Of a stretch of DNA of 57,395 bases, positions 26,143 to 34,477 are shown in pieces. The notes under the pieces were generated by a model. It was not told the DNA's origin. It worked only from the letters and a program-made list of their open reading frames with translations, and searched no databases. The stretch comes from Alistipes sp. (GTDB lineage Bacteria; Bacteroidota; Bacteroidia; Bacteroidales; Rikenellaceae), in assembly GCA_017501625.1 (NCBI GenBank), contig JAFVWO010000099.1, positions 1 through 57,395 on the forward strand. Reading direction: 5' to 3'. Position numbers and translations under genes: made by a program. Positions within the stretch are counted from its first letter, which is position 1, and each line of letters opens with the position of its first letter.

Positions 26143-26739
26143 ATGAAGCACTTTATCTCTATGTCGGTATATGCCGGTCTTATGATTGGCATTGCCGGCT
26201 TGGTATACTTGCGTGTTGGGGGCTTGGCGGGCGCTGTGCTCTTCGCCTTCGGTCTGCTGTCGGTGGTCATGTGTGGCGCACAGCTCTACACGGGGAAGTC
26301 GGGCTTCCTGCCCTATAAGGAGTCGTGGAGACTTATACCCATGCTCTTGGGCAACGCCCTCGGCTGCCTCGCTGCGGCCTATATCGCCACCTACGTCGCT
26401 ACGGATGCTCTGCACAGCAACCTCGATGCCATTCTCGCTGCACGCCTTACGGCCTCGTGGCACGGTCTTGTTGTGACGAGCATTGGCACGGGTATGATTA
26501 TGACCCTCGCGGTCTATGGTGCGCGTAAGGGTCACTATCTTCCTCTGCTCTTTGGCGTGCCTGTGTTCATCATGTGTGGCCTGCCGCACTGCGTGGCCGA
26601 TGCCTTCTACTATGGCGTGGCTCTACTCTTCGATAAGGCCGAGTGGTCGATGCTGGGCGCATGGGCGTGGGCAATTGTGGGCAACTATATCGGTTGCAAC
26701 CTCCCCCGCTGGTTTATGGGCTCTAAGTTCGAAGCGTAG
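26143..26739 (+). CDS. compact formate/nitrite transporter (FNT) family channel
   Basis: A 198-residue membrane protein with about six hydrophobic segments. It retains the two FNT signature sites: QLYTGKSG (residues about 46-53, the Thr-bearing omega loop) and GLPHCVADAF (about 145-154) with the central His that gates formate in FocA. FNT proteins are usually 260-290 residues; here the N-terminal cytoplasmic helix, loops and C-terminal tail are cut to a minimum. Likely cargo is a small monovalent anion or weak acid such as formate, nitrite or hydrosulfide. It starts 4 bases after leuS and is probably cotranscribed. It ends before a shared hairpin. Confidence 0.78.
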   Translation: MKHFISMSVYAGLMIGIAGLVYLRVGGLAGAVLFAFGLLSVVMCGAQLYTGKSGFLPYKESWRLIPMLLGNALGCLAAAYIATYVATDALHSNLDAILAARLTASWHGLVVTSIGTGMIMTLAVYGARKGHYLPLLFGVPVFIMCGLPHCVADAFYYGVALLFDKAEWSMLGAWAWAIVGNYIGCNLPRWFMGSKFEA

Positions 26740-26763
26740 CCACACACCTAATATATAATAGTA

Positions 26764-26791
26764 CTGCGAGGTGCCTACTTGCACCTCGCAG
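26764..26791. terminator. hairpin between the FNT and WbqC genes
   Basis: CTGCGAGGTGC (26764-26774) and GCACCTCGCAG (26781-26791) form a perfect 11-bp stem with a 6-nt loop. The minus-strand WbqC stop codon is at 26775-26777, so half of the stem encodes the last residues of that protein. No long T run is present on either side. Confidence 0.6.
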
Positions 26792-27383
26792 CACTACGTA
26801 GGTAGTTCACCGCCCCGGGGCCCTCACACATTATAAGGTCGTAAATCGAGAGGTTGGGGACGAAAGGCAACCTATCGCTAAACACCTGGACATAGGGCTC
26901 TAATATATACATGTATTCGGCACGCTTCGGGCGCAGGTCGATGTCGTCGGCCGTAGCTACAACATAGCTCTCAGAGATACGTGGCACAGCGACCTTAAGT
27001 ATGGAGCATACACGCTCCATAGTGGCCATATTCAGCTCCACAAGATTCTTCCACTCACGCTCGTAGAGTGGCGCGAAGCGGTCGGCATAGTAGTCGTAGT
27101 AGGGCGACGAGCGGTATGCCGACTCCATAGCCACAAGATGCTGGTGTTGCCAGCGTTTGGAGTAATCCACACACATAGAGCCTATAGGCTGGCGCGGACG
27201 ATTGGCATGGGCGAGTTGCACGGATAGTTGCATCACGCCCCCCGAGGTCATAATCTCCGTGCGGTTGCGCTCCGAGCGTTTCACGTAGTGCTCGCCAAGG
27301 TCGATGACGACATCCGAGCCACCCTGAACGAGGGCTGCCCAATACTCCGTAGAGCCATAATATACTGACGGTAGTATTACCAT
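26775..27383 (-). CDS. WbqC-like family protein
   Basis: A 202-residue cytoplasmic protein of the WbqC-like family. The family start (here VILPSVYYGSTEYWAAL) and the conserved core with RNRTEI, LSVQL, DYSKRWQHQHLVAMESAYRSSPYYDYY are present. WbqC members are often found in O-antigen or glycolipid loci and may handle sugar nucleotides or lipid-linked intermediates, but the biochemical role is not established. Start codon lies 3 bases after the prmA stop, so the two are probably one transcript. Its coding end lies in the terminator hairpin. Confidence 0.8.
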   Translation of the reverse strand: MVILPSVYYGSTEYWAALVQGGSDVVIDLGEHYVKRSERNRTEIMTSGGVMQLSVQLAHANRPRQPIGSMCVDYSKRWQHQHLVAMESAYRSSPYYDYYADRFAPLYEREWKNLVELNMATMERVCSILKVAVPRISESYVVATADDIDLRPKRAEYMYILEPYVQVFSDRLPFVPNLSIYDLIMCEGPGAVNYLRSAARCK

Positions 27384-27386
27384 AAC

Positions 27387-28232
27387 TTACTCTTTGCTAT
27401 ACATTTCTGCCACCCATCCATCCTCATCCAAGCGCTCCACAAGGCTGAGACCACGCTCCGCGGCTGCCGCCTCAATGATAGGCGCATCCTCGGCAAGGAA
27501 GCCGCTAACAAGAAGCCTTCCACCCGCACGAAGTGCCTCAACATAGCGGTAGAGGTCGCCGAGGATGATGTTTCTGTTGATGTTCGCCACGACCATATCG
27601 TAGCATCTGCCCTCCACAGCCTCAACGGTGCCAAGCACCACCTCGAGCCTCTCACCGAGGGCATTAAGTTCCGCGCCGGCGCGGGCACTCTCCACCGACC
27701 ATGGGTCTATATCCACCGCCGTGGCATGCTTTGCCCCACACTTAAGCGCCATAATGGAGAGAACTCCTGTGCCACACCCCACATCGAGCAACGTACCACG
27801 ACAGCCCACGCTGTAAATAAGGCGACACATCATGCGCGTAGTATGGTGATGCCCCGAGCCAAACGACATGCTCGGGCGCACGACTACATCTACGACCGCG
27901 GGATTCTCGGGCGCCGCGTGGTACTCCGAGCGTATCACTATACGACCATCTATGTCTACCCTCTCGAAACTCTCGCGCTCCCAGCGCTCGTTCCAATTTC
28001 TATCCTCGATTATCAACTCCGAAAGTAGCGTACCGTAGCCGTCGATGGCCGCAAGCGCCTCCTCGCGACACGCCTCCCACGCATCACGAAGGATGTAGGC
28101 CTTGACCGCAACCCCCGCATCGCTCTCAACAGTATCGAAGGTCTCGAAGGGGTAATCCGAAAGGAAGGCTACGACGATGTCGGCCATCTCTGTATCGGCA
28201 CACCCGATAGTTAGGTTAATATAGTGTCGCAT
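27387..28232 (-). CDS. prmA: ribosomal protein L11 methyltransferase
   Basis: A 281-residue SAM-dependent methyltransferase that trimethylates lysines of ribosomal protein L11. The N-terminal ferredoxin-like substrate domain spans about 1-100, with the WNERWERESFERV segment near its end. The catalytic domain has SFGSGHHHTT (about 121-130), DVGCGTGVLSI (motif I), VDIDPWSVES, and VANINRNIIL, the family hallmark. It is slightly shorter than E. coli PrmA. It is transcribed divergently from xerD and precedes WbqC. Confidence 0.94.
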   Translation of the reverse strand: MRHYINLTIGCADTEMADIVVAFLSDYPFETFDTVESDAGVAVKAYILRDAWEACREEALAAIDGYGTLLSELIIEDRNWNERWERESFERVDIDGRIVIRSEYHAAPENPAVVDVVVRPSMSFGSGHHHTTRMMCRLIYSVGCRGTLLDVGCGTGVLSIMALKCGAKHATAVDIDPWSVESARAGAELNALGERLEVVLGTVEAVEGRCYDMVVANINRNIILGDLYRYVEALRAGGRLLVSGFLAEDAPIIEAAAAERGLSLVERLDEDGWVAEMYSKE

Positions 28233-28251
28233 AACGGCTTTTTATTGTCGG

Positions 28252-28285
28252 TTTGATATTATGTAAAATAATTTTTGTATCTTTA
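28252..28285 (+). promoter_or_regulatory. possible xerD promoter
   Basis: TTTG (28252-28255) and TATCTTTA (28278-28285) are spaced by 22 bp, somewhat wide, and the -7 box differs by one base from consensus. It would give a leader of about 115 nt that contains the repeats at 28304-28357. Confidence 0.4.
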
Positions 28286-28303
28286 CCACAAAGATAGTAA
28301 AAA

Positions 28304-28357
28304 AAGTGGACCTTGCACCACTTAAGATATAGATTTTGTGTGGACCTTGCACCACTT
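28304..28357 (+). repeat. two 18-bp direct repeats in the xerD leader
   Basis: GTGGACCTTGCACCACTT occurs at 28306-28323 and again at 28340-28357. Each copy is also an inverted repeat (GTGG and CCAC around ACCTTGCA), and the first has two more pairing bases on each side. The copies can form two consecutive small hairpins in the leader. Confidence 0.75.
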
Positions 28358-28408
28358 GAGAGAGAATTTTGCGAGGATATAGATGTAGACAAGAGAGAGA
28401 ATAATATT

Positions 28409-29314
28409 ATGGTTGATAATAGTAAACGGTGGGAGAGAGTTAAGGTCGAGTACCTGCGATATATAAAGGCCGAGAGGCGCCTCTCGGAGAATACGGTGGA
28501 TGCCTACACGCGCGACTTCGACAAGTTTATGCACTTTATATGTCGCCACTGGGATATCGCACCCGAGAAGGTCGAGGGCTCTATGATTGAGCGCTACATG
28601 GCGTGGCTATACGACCAAGGCGATAGCAGTGCCTCACAAGCGCGACATCTCAGCGGCATAAAGAGCTTCTACAACTTCCTGCTTCTTGGTGACCGCGTGG
28701 ATAAGCTCCCCACAGATAGTGTCGACACGCCCAAGGCCGACCGTCTGCTTCCCGACGTGCTCACCATCGAGGAGGTAGATGCCATGCTTCAGACCTTCGA
28801 CCTGACGACATCCAAGGGGTGTCGCGATAGTGCCATCGTCGAGGTGCTCTACTCTACAGGTTTACGTGTATCGGAGCTCACGTCGCTACGCATCAACGAC
28901 CTCTTCTTCGGCGAGGGATATGTGCGCGTTGTGGGCAAGGGCGACAAGCAACGCTTGGTGCCCGTAGGCTCTGCTGCACGCGACAAGATACAGCTATACA
29001 TGGAGTTTCGTCGTCCCAAGCACCGCACGGAGGCTACGCTCTTTCTCAACAACCGCGGCGAGCCCCTCACACGTGTTATGGTATTCAATATTATACGCAA
29101 TGCCGCGGCTCTCGCGGGCATTGCCAAGCAGATAAGCCCACACACACTACGACACTCCTACGCCACACACATGCTCGAAGGGGGTGCCAACATACGCCAA
29201 GTGCAGGAGCTCTTGGGCCATGAGAGCATAGCCACGACGGAGGTATACACACACCTCGACCGCAAGCATCTGCGCAGCGTGGTAGAGGATACGTTCTCGA
29301 ACATAGAGATATAA
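28409..29314 (+). CDS. xerD: site-specific tyrosine recombinase XerC/XerD family
   Basis: A 301-residue tyrosine recombinase that resolves chromosome dimers at dif with its partner. The N-terminal SAM-like core-binding domain (about 10-95) opens with YLRYIKAERRLSENTVDAY. The catalytic domain shows the Arg in STGLRVSEL, Lys in GKGDKQR, HTLRHSYATHM, the LGHESI His and the nucleophile Tyr in TEVYTH. I start at ATG 28409, which begins normal XerD homology; an upstream in-frame ATG at 28313 lies in the repeat-bearing leader. Position alone cannot decide XerC versus XerD; the sequence looks more XerD-like. It heads a seven-gene run ending at kdsC. Confidence 0.9.
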   Translation: MVDNSKRWERVKVEYLRYIKAERRLSENTVDAYTRDFDKFMHFICRHWDIAPEKVEGSMIERYMAWLYDQGDSSASQARHLSGIKSFYNFLLLGDRVDKLPTDSVDTPKADRLLPDVLTIEEVDAMLQTFDLTTSKGCRDSAIVEVLYSTGLRVSELTSLRINDLFFGEGYVRVVGKGDKQRLVPVGSAARDKIQLYMEFRRPKHRTEATLFLNNRGEPLTRVMVFNIIRNAAALAGIAKQISPHTLRHSYATHMLEGGANIRQVQELLGHESIATTEVYTHLDRKHLRSVVEDTFSNIEI

Positions 29315-29325
29315 ACGACATAACG

Positions 29326-30288
29326 ATGAGACGATTTTATTTATCAGCACTATTTATACTCTGCGCCATTGCAGTGTGCCATGCCGCCGAGGAGGAGGTC
29401 GAGATAACGGCATCGTGGGGCACGATATCGGCCACACTTGCCACACCCGAGGGCGGTAGCGACACCGCCGTTCTTATCATCGCGGGCTCGGGGCCTACCG
29501 ACCGTAACGGCAACTCAGCGCTCAACCTCAACACCTACGCCTACAAGATGCTCTCGGACGGCCTCACAGCCGAGGGTCTTGCCGTCATGCGCTACGACAA
29601 GCGCGCCATAGGTCTCAGCCACTACCCCGCCGAAGAGGTGCCAAACCTCCTCTTCGACGACTTCGTGGATGATGCAACATTGTGTGCCGAGTATCTTCGC
29701 GCGAGGGGCTTCAGCCGCATTATCCTTGCCGGACACAGTGAGGGTGGAGAGATTGCCCTCCTCGTAGCCACAGCACGGGAGGTTACGATAGACGGCATCG
29801 TGCTGCTATCTGCCGCAGGCTTCCCCATGGATGAGATTTTGCGCTGGCAACTTACGGAGCAGCTTATGCCTGCGCATATTGGCCTTATGGTCGCGGCTAA
29901 CAACCTTATTGTCAAGCTAAAGGAGGGGGAGCGTATCGCCGAGGAGAATATCCCCAAGGAGTTTCTTTCGCTCTTCCACCCTCGCGTTCAGCCCTTTATC
30001 ATCAGCTGCATGCAACACGACCCTTGCGAGATTGCGGCACGCTGCACACAGCCCATTCTTATCATCTCGGGGGGTCGCGATATACAGGTTACCGTCGCCA
30101 ATGGCGAGGCACTACATGCGGCACAACCCCGCGCCAAGCATGTTATCTTCGACAATATGAGCCATGTGATGAAGGATGCCGCGACGACAGACCGTATGGA
30201 GCAACTTGTGAGTGTCTACACTAATGCACAACTGCCACTCACCGAAGGTCTTGTAACAACCATAGCACAATTTATAAATAACCTATAA
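29326..30288 (+). CDS. secreted alpha/beta hydrolase
   Basis: A 320-residue alpha/beta-hydrolase-fold protein with a cleavable signal peptide (residues 1-20, ending CHAA). Visible motifs are the oxyanion region IAGSGPTDRNGN (about 52-63), the nucleophile elbow GHSEGG (about 139-144), an acidic residue in SGGRD and a His in MSHVMKD. These can form the catalytic triad. Related Bacteroidota proteins are annotated as periplasmic serine hydrolases or esterases; the substrate is not known. Start lies 11 bases after xerD, and the MBL-fold gene starts 11 bases after its stop. Confidence 0.82.
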   Translation: MRRFYLSALFILCAIAVCHAAEEEVEITASWGTISATLATPEGGSDTAVLIIAGSGPTDRNGNSALNLNTYAYKMLSDGLTAEGLAVMRYDKRAIGLSHYPAEEVPNLLFDDFVDDATLCAEYLRARGFSRIILAGHSEGGEIALLVATAREVTIDGIVLLSAAGFPMDEILRWQLTEQLMPAHIGLMVAANNLIVKLKEGERIAEENIPKEFLSLFHPRVQPFIISCMQHDPCEIAARCTQPILIISGGRDIQVTVANGEALHAAQPRAKHVIFDNMSHVMKDAATTDRMEQLVSVYTNAQLPLTEGLVTTIAQFINNL

Positions 30289-30299
30289 TACCTTTACGT

Positions 30300-31022
30300 A
30301 TGTCACTGTTTTCTAAACTCTTCGGTAGCAAGAGTACCACACCCAGCTACCCCGTAGACGAGCTCCAAATCAATGGACACACGCTGCGCCTTAGCTTCTT
30401 TGCGCACGCATCCATTGCCATAGAGTACGAGGGGCGCATGATATATGTCGACCCTGTGATGGGAAATGCCGAGTACAACAAGTTGCCCAAGGCAGATATG
30501 ATTCTTGTCACACACTCTCACTACGACCACTTCGACATGGCAGCCATAGAAGCCCTACAGAGGGAGGATACCCGCATCCTACTGGATAAAACCTCGGCCG
30601 AGGGCTTTGCGGGCGACTGCTACACGATGCTCCCGGGCGCTGTTGCCGAGCCCTTTGCGGATATTCGTGTGGAGGCCGTTGCAGCATACAACACCTCGGA
30701 GCACCAACTGCAGTTTCACCCCAAGGAGCGCGAGGACTGCGGCTATGTCGTAACACTCGATGGTGCCGTGAGGATATACATCTCGGGCGATACGGAGCCT
30801 ACCTTAGAGCAGCGAGCACTCCGCGACATAGACATCGCCTTCGTATGTGTAAATCAACCCTATACGATGACTCCCGAGCAGGCTGTCGAGGCCGTAAAGG
30901 CGCTTAAGCCTAAGATATACTACCCCTACCACTATGGTCAGGTGGAGGAGCCCACCGATGTCGAGGCGCTCAGCAAGATGCTCGACGGCATCACCGAAGT
31001 ACGCATACGCCCATTGGCGTAA
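30300..31022 (+). CDS. metallo-beta-lactamase-fold hydrolase
   Basis: A 240-residue MBL-fold protein resembling the UPF0173/UlaG-like group. The metal motif is THSHYDHFD (about 71-79), the HxHxDH signature. SGDTEP (about 160) supplies the bridging Asp, and the late YYPYHYGQ supplies another His. No signal peptide is seen. The family contains lactonases and phosphodiesterases, so the substrate cannot be named. It lies 9 bases upstream of comEC; since ComEC proteins of many species end in an MBL domain, the proximity is of interest, but this protein belongs to a different MBL subgroup. Confidence 0.82.
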   Translation: MSLFSKLFGSKSTTPSYPVDELQINGHTLRLSFFAHASIAIEYEGRMIYVDPVMGNAEYNKLPKADMILVTHSHYDHFDMAAIEALQREDTRILLDKTSAEGFAGDCYTMLPGAVAEPFADIRVEAVAAYNTSEHQLQFHPKEREDCGYVVTLDGAVRIYISGDTEPTLEQRALRDIDIAFVCVNQPYTMTPEQAVEAVKALKPKIYYPYHYGQVEEPTDVEALSKMLDGITEVRIRPLA

Positions 31023-31031
31023 CACCCGATA

Positions 31032-32567
31032 ATGGCATCGTGGCGCACGACATTTAGTTTTGCAGCATTAGGGCATCGCCTACAGGCAGTGCCCATGTTG
31101 CTTATTGTGGTGCCCTTCATCCTCGGCATCCTCCTCTACGAGAGCTACGTGCTGCCTCTCGGTGCCGTCATCTGCGTCATGCTCCTCGTGGCACTTGCCA
31201 CATGGCTGCTTATACCGCGGTGGACGGCGTGGTGCTATGCCGCGGTCGCCATAATACTCTTGGGCTACACCATAGCGGAGCTGCGCGCCCCGCACCCCTC
31301 AACGCCCTACAACAAAACCATCGAGATGGAGGTGAGCGTGGAGAGCACACCCCTGCCACGCAGCGATTACAGCGTAGCCGAGGGTCGCATCACGTCGTGG
31401 TCGAATGATACCGGGGAGCACCGCGCAGATGACAGAGTTGTGCTATGGCTACGCACCGACAGCATAACCTTCGGGGACAGGCTGACACTTGCAGCACACC
31501 TTACACCTCGCATATCGCGCCACGCGAGCTACGACCGCCTCATGCATCGCCGTGGCATAGTGGGAGGCGTAGGCATCAACAGCTATAACATCCTCCATAA
31601 CCGCCATGGGCAAGCCGCGCTATCACTACAACAGCGTGCTACGGAGCGACTACGCCCTCATCTGCGCGACACATCGTCGTATGCCATCGTTGAGGCTATG
31701 GTTGCTGGCTCGCGCGACCTCATGTCGGTGCCACTACGCGAGGCATACGCCACAACGGGCCTTGCACACCTCATGGCCGTCTCGGGCCTACACCTCGGCA
31801 TCGTGATGGTGATAATAGCCACACTGCTCCTACCGCTACGCCTCCTACACCACGGCCACCGCATAGCCCACATCCTCACCATCGTGGCAATATGGCTCTT
31901 TGCCACAATGAGCGGGCTCTCACCCTCGGTGATACGCGCTGCGCTGATGCTCAGCATCCTGCAACTCGCGCTCGCAGGCACGTGGCGCTACAACTCGCTC
32001 AATGCACTCTGCTTAGCCGCCTTCGCCATGCTCATATACCGCCCAAACTACCTCTACGACATCAGCTTCGAGCTCTCGGTGATGGCCGTGGCGGGCATAG
32101 TACTATGGGCCATACCCCTAATTCGGCATATACGCCTAAAGCGCTGGTTGCCACGCATGATGGCCACGACCATACTTATAGGCATTGCCGCAACGCTATG
32201 GACACTGCCCCTCGTGTCGCACACCTTCGGGAATATGCCCGTGGCGAGCATCGTACTCACCCCTGCGGTCATGCTCTTTGCCTACATCATCGTCATCTGT
32301 GGCATACTATCGCTTATACTACCCACATCCCTCGCATCGACGACTATGGCCGTCGCTGAGTGGGCTGCACACGTACAGAATAGCGTCGTTGAGTACTCGG
32401 CAACACTCCCCTATGCGAGCATCAACCACACGATGTCGGAAGGAGAGGTTATGATATGCTACGCCACATATATTGCAATTACGTTGCTCGCAGGGAGCAT
32501 AAATCGAAAAAAAGTGGTAACTTTGTCCTATGCTGACACACCAAGACATAGAACGTCTCAAGAGTGA
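31032..32567 (+). CDS. comEC: ComEC/Rec2-family DNA uptake channel, short form
   Basis: A 511-residue polytopic membrane protein. Hydrophobic helices near residues 20-80 are followed by an OB-like soluble region (about 100-190), then the Competence domain with its hallmark AVSGLHLGIVMV (about 250-262), and several helices to about 500. ComEC forms the inner-membrane channel for single-stranded DNA in natural transformation. Many ComEC proteins have about 700 residues with a C-terminal MBL nuclease-like domain; it is absent here. Whether the organism is transformable cannot be judged. The last 38 bases overlap the methyltransferase gene. Confidence 0.9.
   Translation: MASWRTTFSFAALGHRLQAVPMLLIVVPFILGILLYESYVLPLGAVICVMLLVALATWLLIPRWTAWCYAAVAIILLGYTIAELRAPHPSTPYNKTIEMEVSVESTPLPRSDYSVAEGRITSWSNDTGEHRADDRVVLWLRTDSITFGDRLTLAAHLTPRISRHASYDRLMHRRGIVGGVGINSYNILHNRHGQAALSLQQRATERLRPHLRDTSSYAIVEAMVAGSRDLMSVPLREAYATTGLAHLMAVSGLHLGIVMVIIATLLLPLRLLHHGHRIAHILTIVAIWLFATMSGLSPSVIRAALMLSILQLALAGTWRYNSLNALCLAAFAMLIYRPNYLYDISFELSVMAVAGIVLWAIPLIRHIRLKRWLPRMMATTILIGIAATLWTLPLVSHTFGNMPVASIVLTPAVMLFAYIIVICGILSLILPTSLASTTMAVAEWAAHVQNSVVEYSATLPYASINHTMSEGEVMICYATYIAITLLAGSINRKKVVTLSYADTPRHRTSQE
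32518..32525 (+). promoter_or_regulatory. isolated -7-like box inside the comEC end
   Basis: TAACTTTG matches the -7 consensus exactly and lies 5 bases before the methyltransferase ATG at 32530. No -33 box is found at the right spacing. If active, it would give a nearly leaderless mRNA. Confidence 0.25.
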
Positions 32568-33699
32568 GGCTGTGCGCAGGGCTATCGATGACAACATCGA
32601 GCGCGACCCTGCGGCTATCGCCTTAGATAGCCGTATTCCCGAGGCACGCCTTGTTGCTACCGAGGTGAAATACCTGCAACGTGCGCGACATAAGTTGCCG
32701 CGCCTATACGATGCGCGGTGCATCATACCTCCGCGTGCCTTCGAGCAGTCGTCGAGCGAGGAGTGCGCACGGCGTAAAGATATATCGGGAGGTCAACTTC
32801 TCGACCTCACATGTGGCCTCGGCATCGACACCATAGCCTTTGCCGAGCACTTCGCGAGGGTCGTAGCCTTGGAGCGCGACGAGGTGCTTGCCGAGGTTGT
32901 GCGCCACAATATTTCACTTCTCGGCATCGACAATGTGGAGGTTGTAACCACCTCGGCCGAAGAGTATGTAATGCATACCGACGAGCACTTCGACTGGGTC
33001 TTTGCCGACCCCGACCGTCGCTCCGAGAGGGGAAATAAGATGGTCTGCTTGGAGGATTGTTCGCCCAATATCGCAACGCTGCTACCCCACCTTCAGCGCA
33101 TCTCCCGACGTATAGGACTAAAACTGTCGCCACTGTTCGATGTGGATGAGGCCTTCAGGCTCTTTCGCGGCGCGGAGGTCGAGGTAGTATCGCTTGGTGG
33201 CGAATGTAAGGAGGTAAACATATATACGGGTAGCGAGCGTGAGCGCCTCACCATCGCCGCCATAGGCCTCGGCACATGGCACTTCTGCCGCGAGGATATG
33301 CACGCCACGGCTACAGCAGAGCCATTTACTCCCGAGGAGTATCGCTACCTTCTTATCCCCGATGTGGCATTACAAAAGGGGCGCGTAGCCATCGCTGCAC
33401 TCAAGCCCTACGCCTCGGTGTGGAGCAACAACGGCTACGCCTTTGCCCGCGAGCTTCCCGCAGAAGATGTGGGGGCACGAATATATGCCATCGAGAGCAT
33501 CGAGCGCTACCACCCGCGCGAGCTCAAACGTCGATATAAGGGTGTGGGCATCGAGATACTCAAGCGCGACACGCCCCTCAGTATCGAGGCGGTGCGCAAG
33601 GCGTTAGGTGCACATGCCGGAGGCGATAAGATTGCCGCCATAACGAACATAGGTGGTGATAGTTGGTTTATAGAGTTAAAAGCTATTAGCAATGAGTAA
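32530..33699 (+). CDS. class I SAM-dependent methyltransferase with THUMP-like domain
   Basis: A 389-residue protein. A SAM-binding core spans about 90-250: LLDLTCGLGIDTIAFA (motif I, about 95-110), then a Glu after VVALERDE, and FADPDRRSERG as motif IV. The C-terminal part (about 290-389) resembles the THUMP-like domain (RYHPRELKRRYKG and an ending like GGDSWFIELK). These proteins are annotated in Bacteroidota as THUMP-like or Trm5-related; an RNA substrate is likely but unproven. It overlaps the end of comEC by 38 bases and the DUF2520 gene by 8 bases, so translation is probably coupled. Confidence 0.82.
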   Translation: MLTHQDIERLKSEAVRRAIDDNIERDPAAIALDSRIPEARLVATEVKYLQRARHKLPRLYDARCIIPPRAFEQSSSEECARRKDISGGQLLDLTCGLGIDTIAFAEHFARVVALERDEVLAEVVRHNISLLGIDNVEVVTTSAEEYVMHTDEHFDWVFADPDRRSERGNKMVCLEDCSPNIATLLPHLQRISRRIGLKLSPLFDVDEAFRLFRGAEVEVVSLGGECKEVNIYTGSERERLTIAAIGLGTWHFCREDMHATATAEPFTPEEYRYLLIPDVALQKGRVAIAALKPYASVWSNNGYAFARELPAEDVGARIYAIESIERYHPRELKRRYKGVGIEILKRDTPLSIEAVRKALGAHAGGDKIAAITNIGGDSWFIELKAISNE

Positions 33700-34477
33700 C
33701 AAGAGGTTAAGCATCGTTGTCGTAGGCTCGGGAAATGTTGCCGAGGCCCTTGCCGTGCGCCTTGGCGCAAGCGAGGGAGTGACACTACAGCAGATATACG
33801 CACGCAATGCCGAGCGTGGCAGCCATATAGCCCACCTCGCCGGCACTACATGGTCGGCCGAGGCCCTTGCCACGGCCGATGTCTACCTTATCGCTGTGAG
33901 TGACCGCGCTGTCGAGGATGTAGCCATACGACTACCCTTCCCTCCCGAGGCTCTTGTGGCACACACGGCGGGGAGCATACCCCTTGCGGCCATCCCCGAG
34001 CGTGTGGGAGGTCGCGGCGTCTTCTACCCCTTGCAGAGCTTCTCCGTGGGGCGCAGCGAGGCGATGGAGGGTGCTCCAATATTTATCGAGGGCGACACTG
34101 AGGCTACATGTGACCGTCTGCGCGACCTTGCCGTGCGCATGGGGCTCGAGGCTCATACGGCAGATACGGAGCGTAGGCGTAGGCTCCACCTCGCGGGGGT
34201 CTTCGTAAATAACTTCGTCAACCACCTCTACGCCACAGCCACGGATATTGTCACCCGCGAGGGTCTCGACTTCGAAGTGTTGAAGCCCATAATCCGCGAG
34301 ACGGCAGCCAAGGCTATCGCCACGGCCAACCCGCATAGCGTGCAGACAGGCCCCGCACGTAGGGGCGATAGAGCAGTCATCGAGCACCACATGGCAATGC
34401 TTAAGGATGACGACACCAAGAGAGAGATATATAACTATTTAACACAGAGTATATGGGAAACTTCAAAGAAGATGTAG
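33692..34477 (+). CDS. Rossmann-fold/DUF2520 protein
   Basis: A 261-residue cytoplasmic protein with an N-terminal NAD(P)-binding domain (VVVGSGNVAEALA, residues about 9-21, like 6-phosphogluconate or pyrroline-5-carboxylate reductases) and a C-terminal DUF2520 helical domain (about 130-255, with HLAGVFVNNFVNHLY). It is probably an oxidoreductase; the substrate is unknown. Pairing with a kdsC-like phosphatase is a common arrangement in Bacteroidota. It overlaps the preceding gene by 8 and kdsC by 25 bases. Confidence 0.85.
   Translation: MSNKRLSIVVVGSGNVAEALAVRLGASEGVTLQQIYARNAERGSHIAHLAGTTWSAEALATADVYLIAVSDRAVEDVAIRLPFPPEALVAHTAGSIPLAAIPERVGGRGVFYPLQSFSVGRSEAMEGAPIFIEGDTEATCDRLRDLAVRMGLEAHTADTERRRRLHLAGVFVNNFVNHLYATATDIVTREGLDFEVLKPIIRETAAKAIATANPHSVQTGPARRGDRAVIEHHMAMLKDDDTKREIYNYLTQSIWETSKKM

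Noticed and set aside
28409-29314. Integrase of a mobile element
   Set aside because: Neighbours are housekeeping genes, no attachment sites or mobility genes are seen, and the protein has XerC/D length and motifs.
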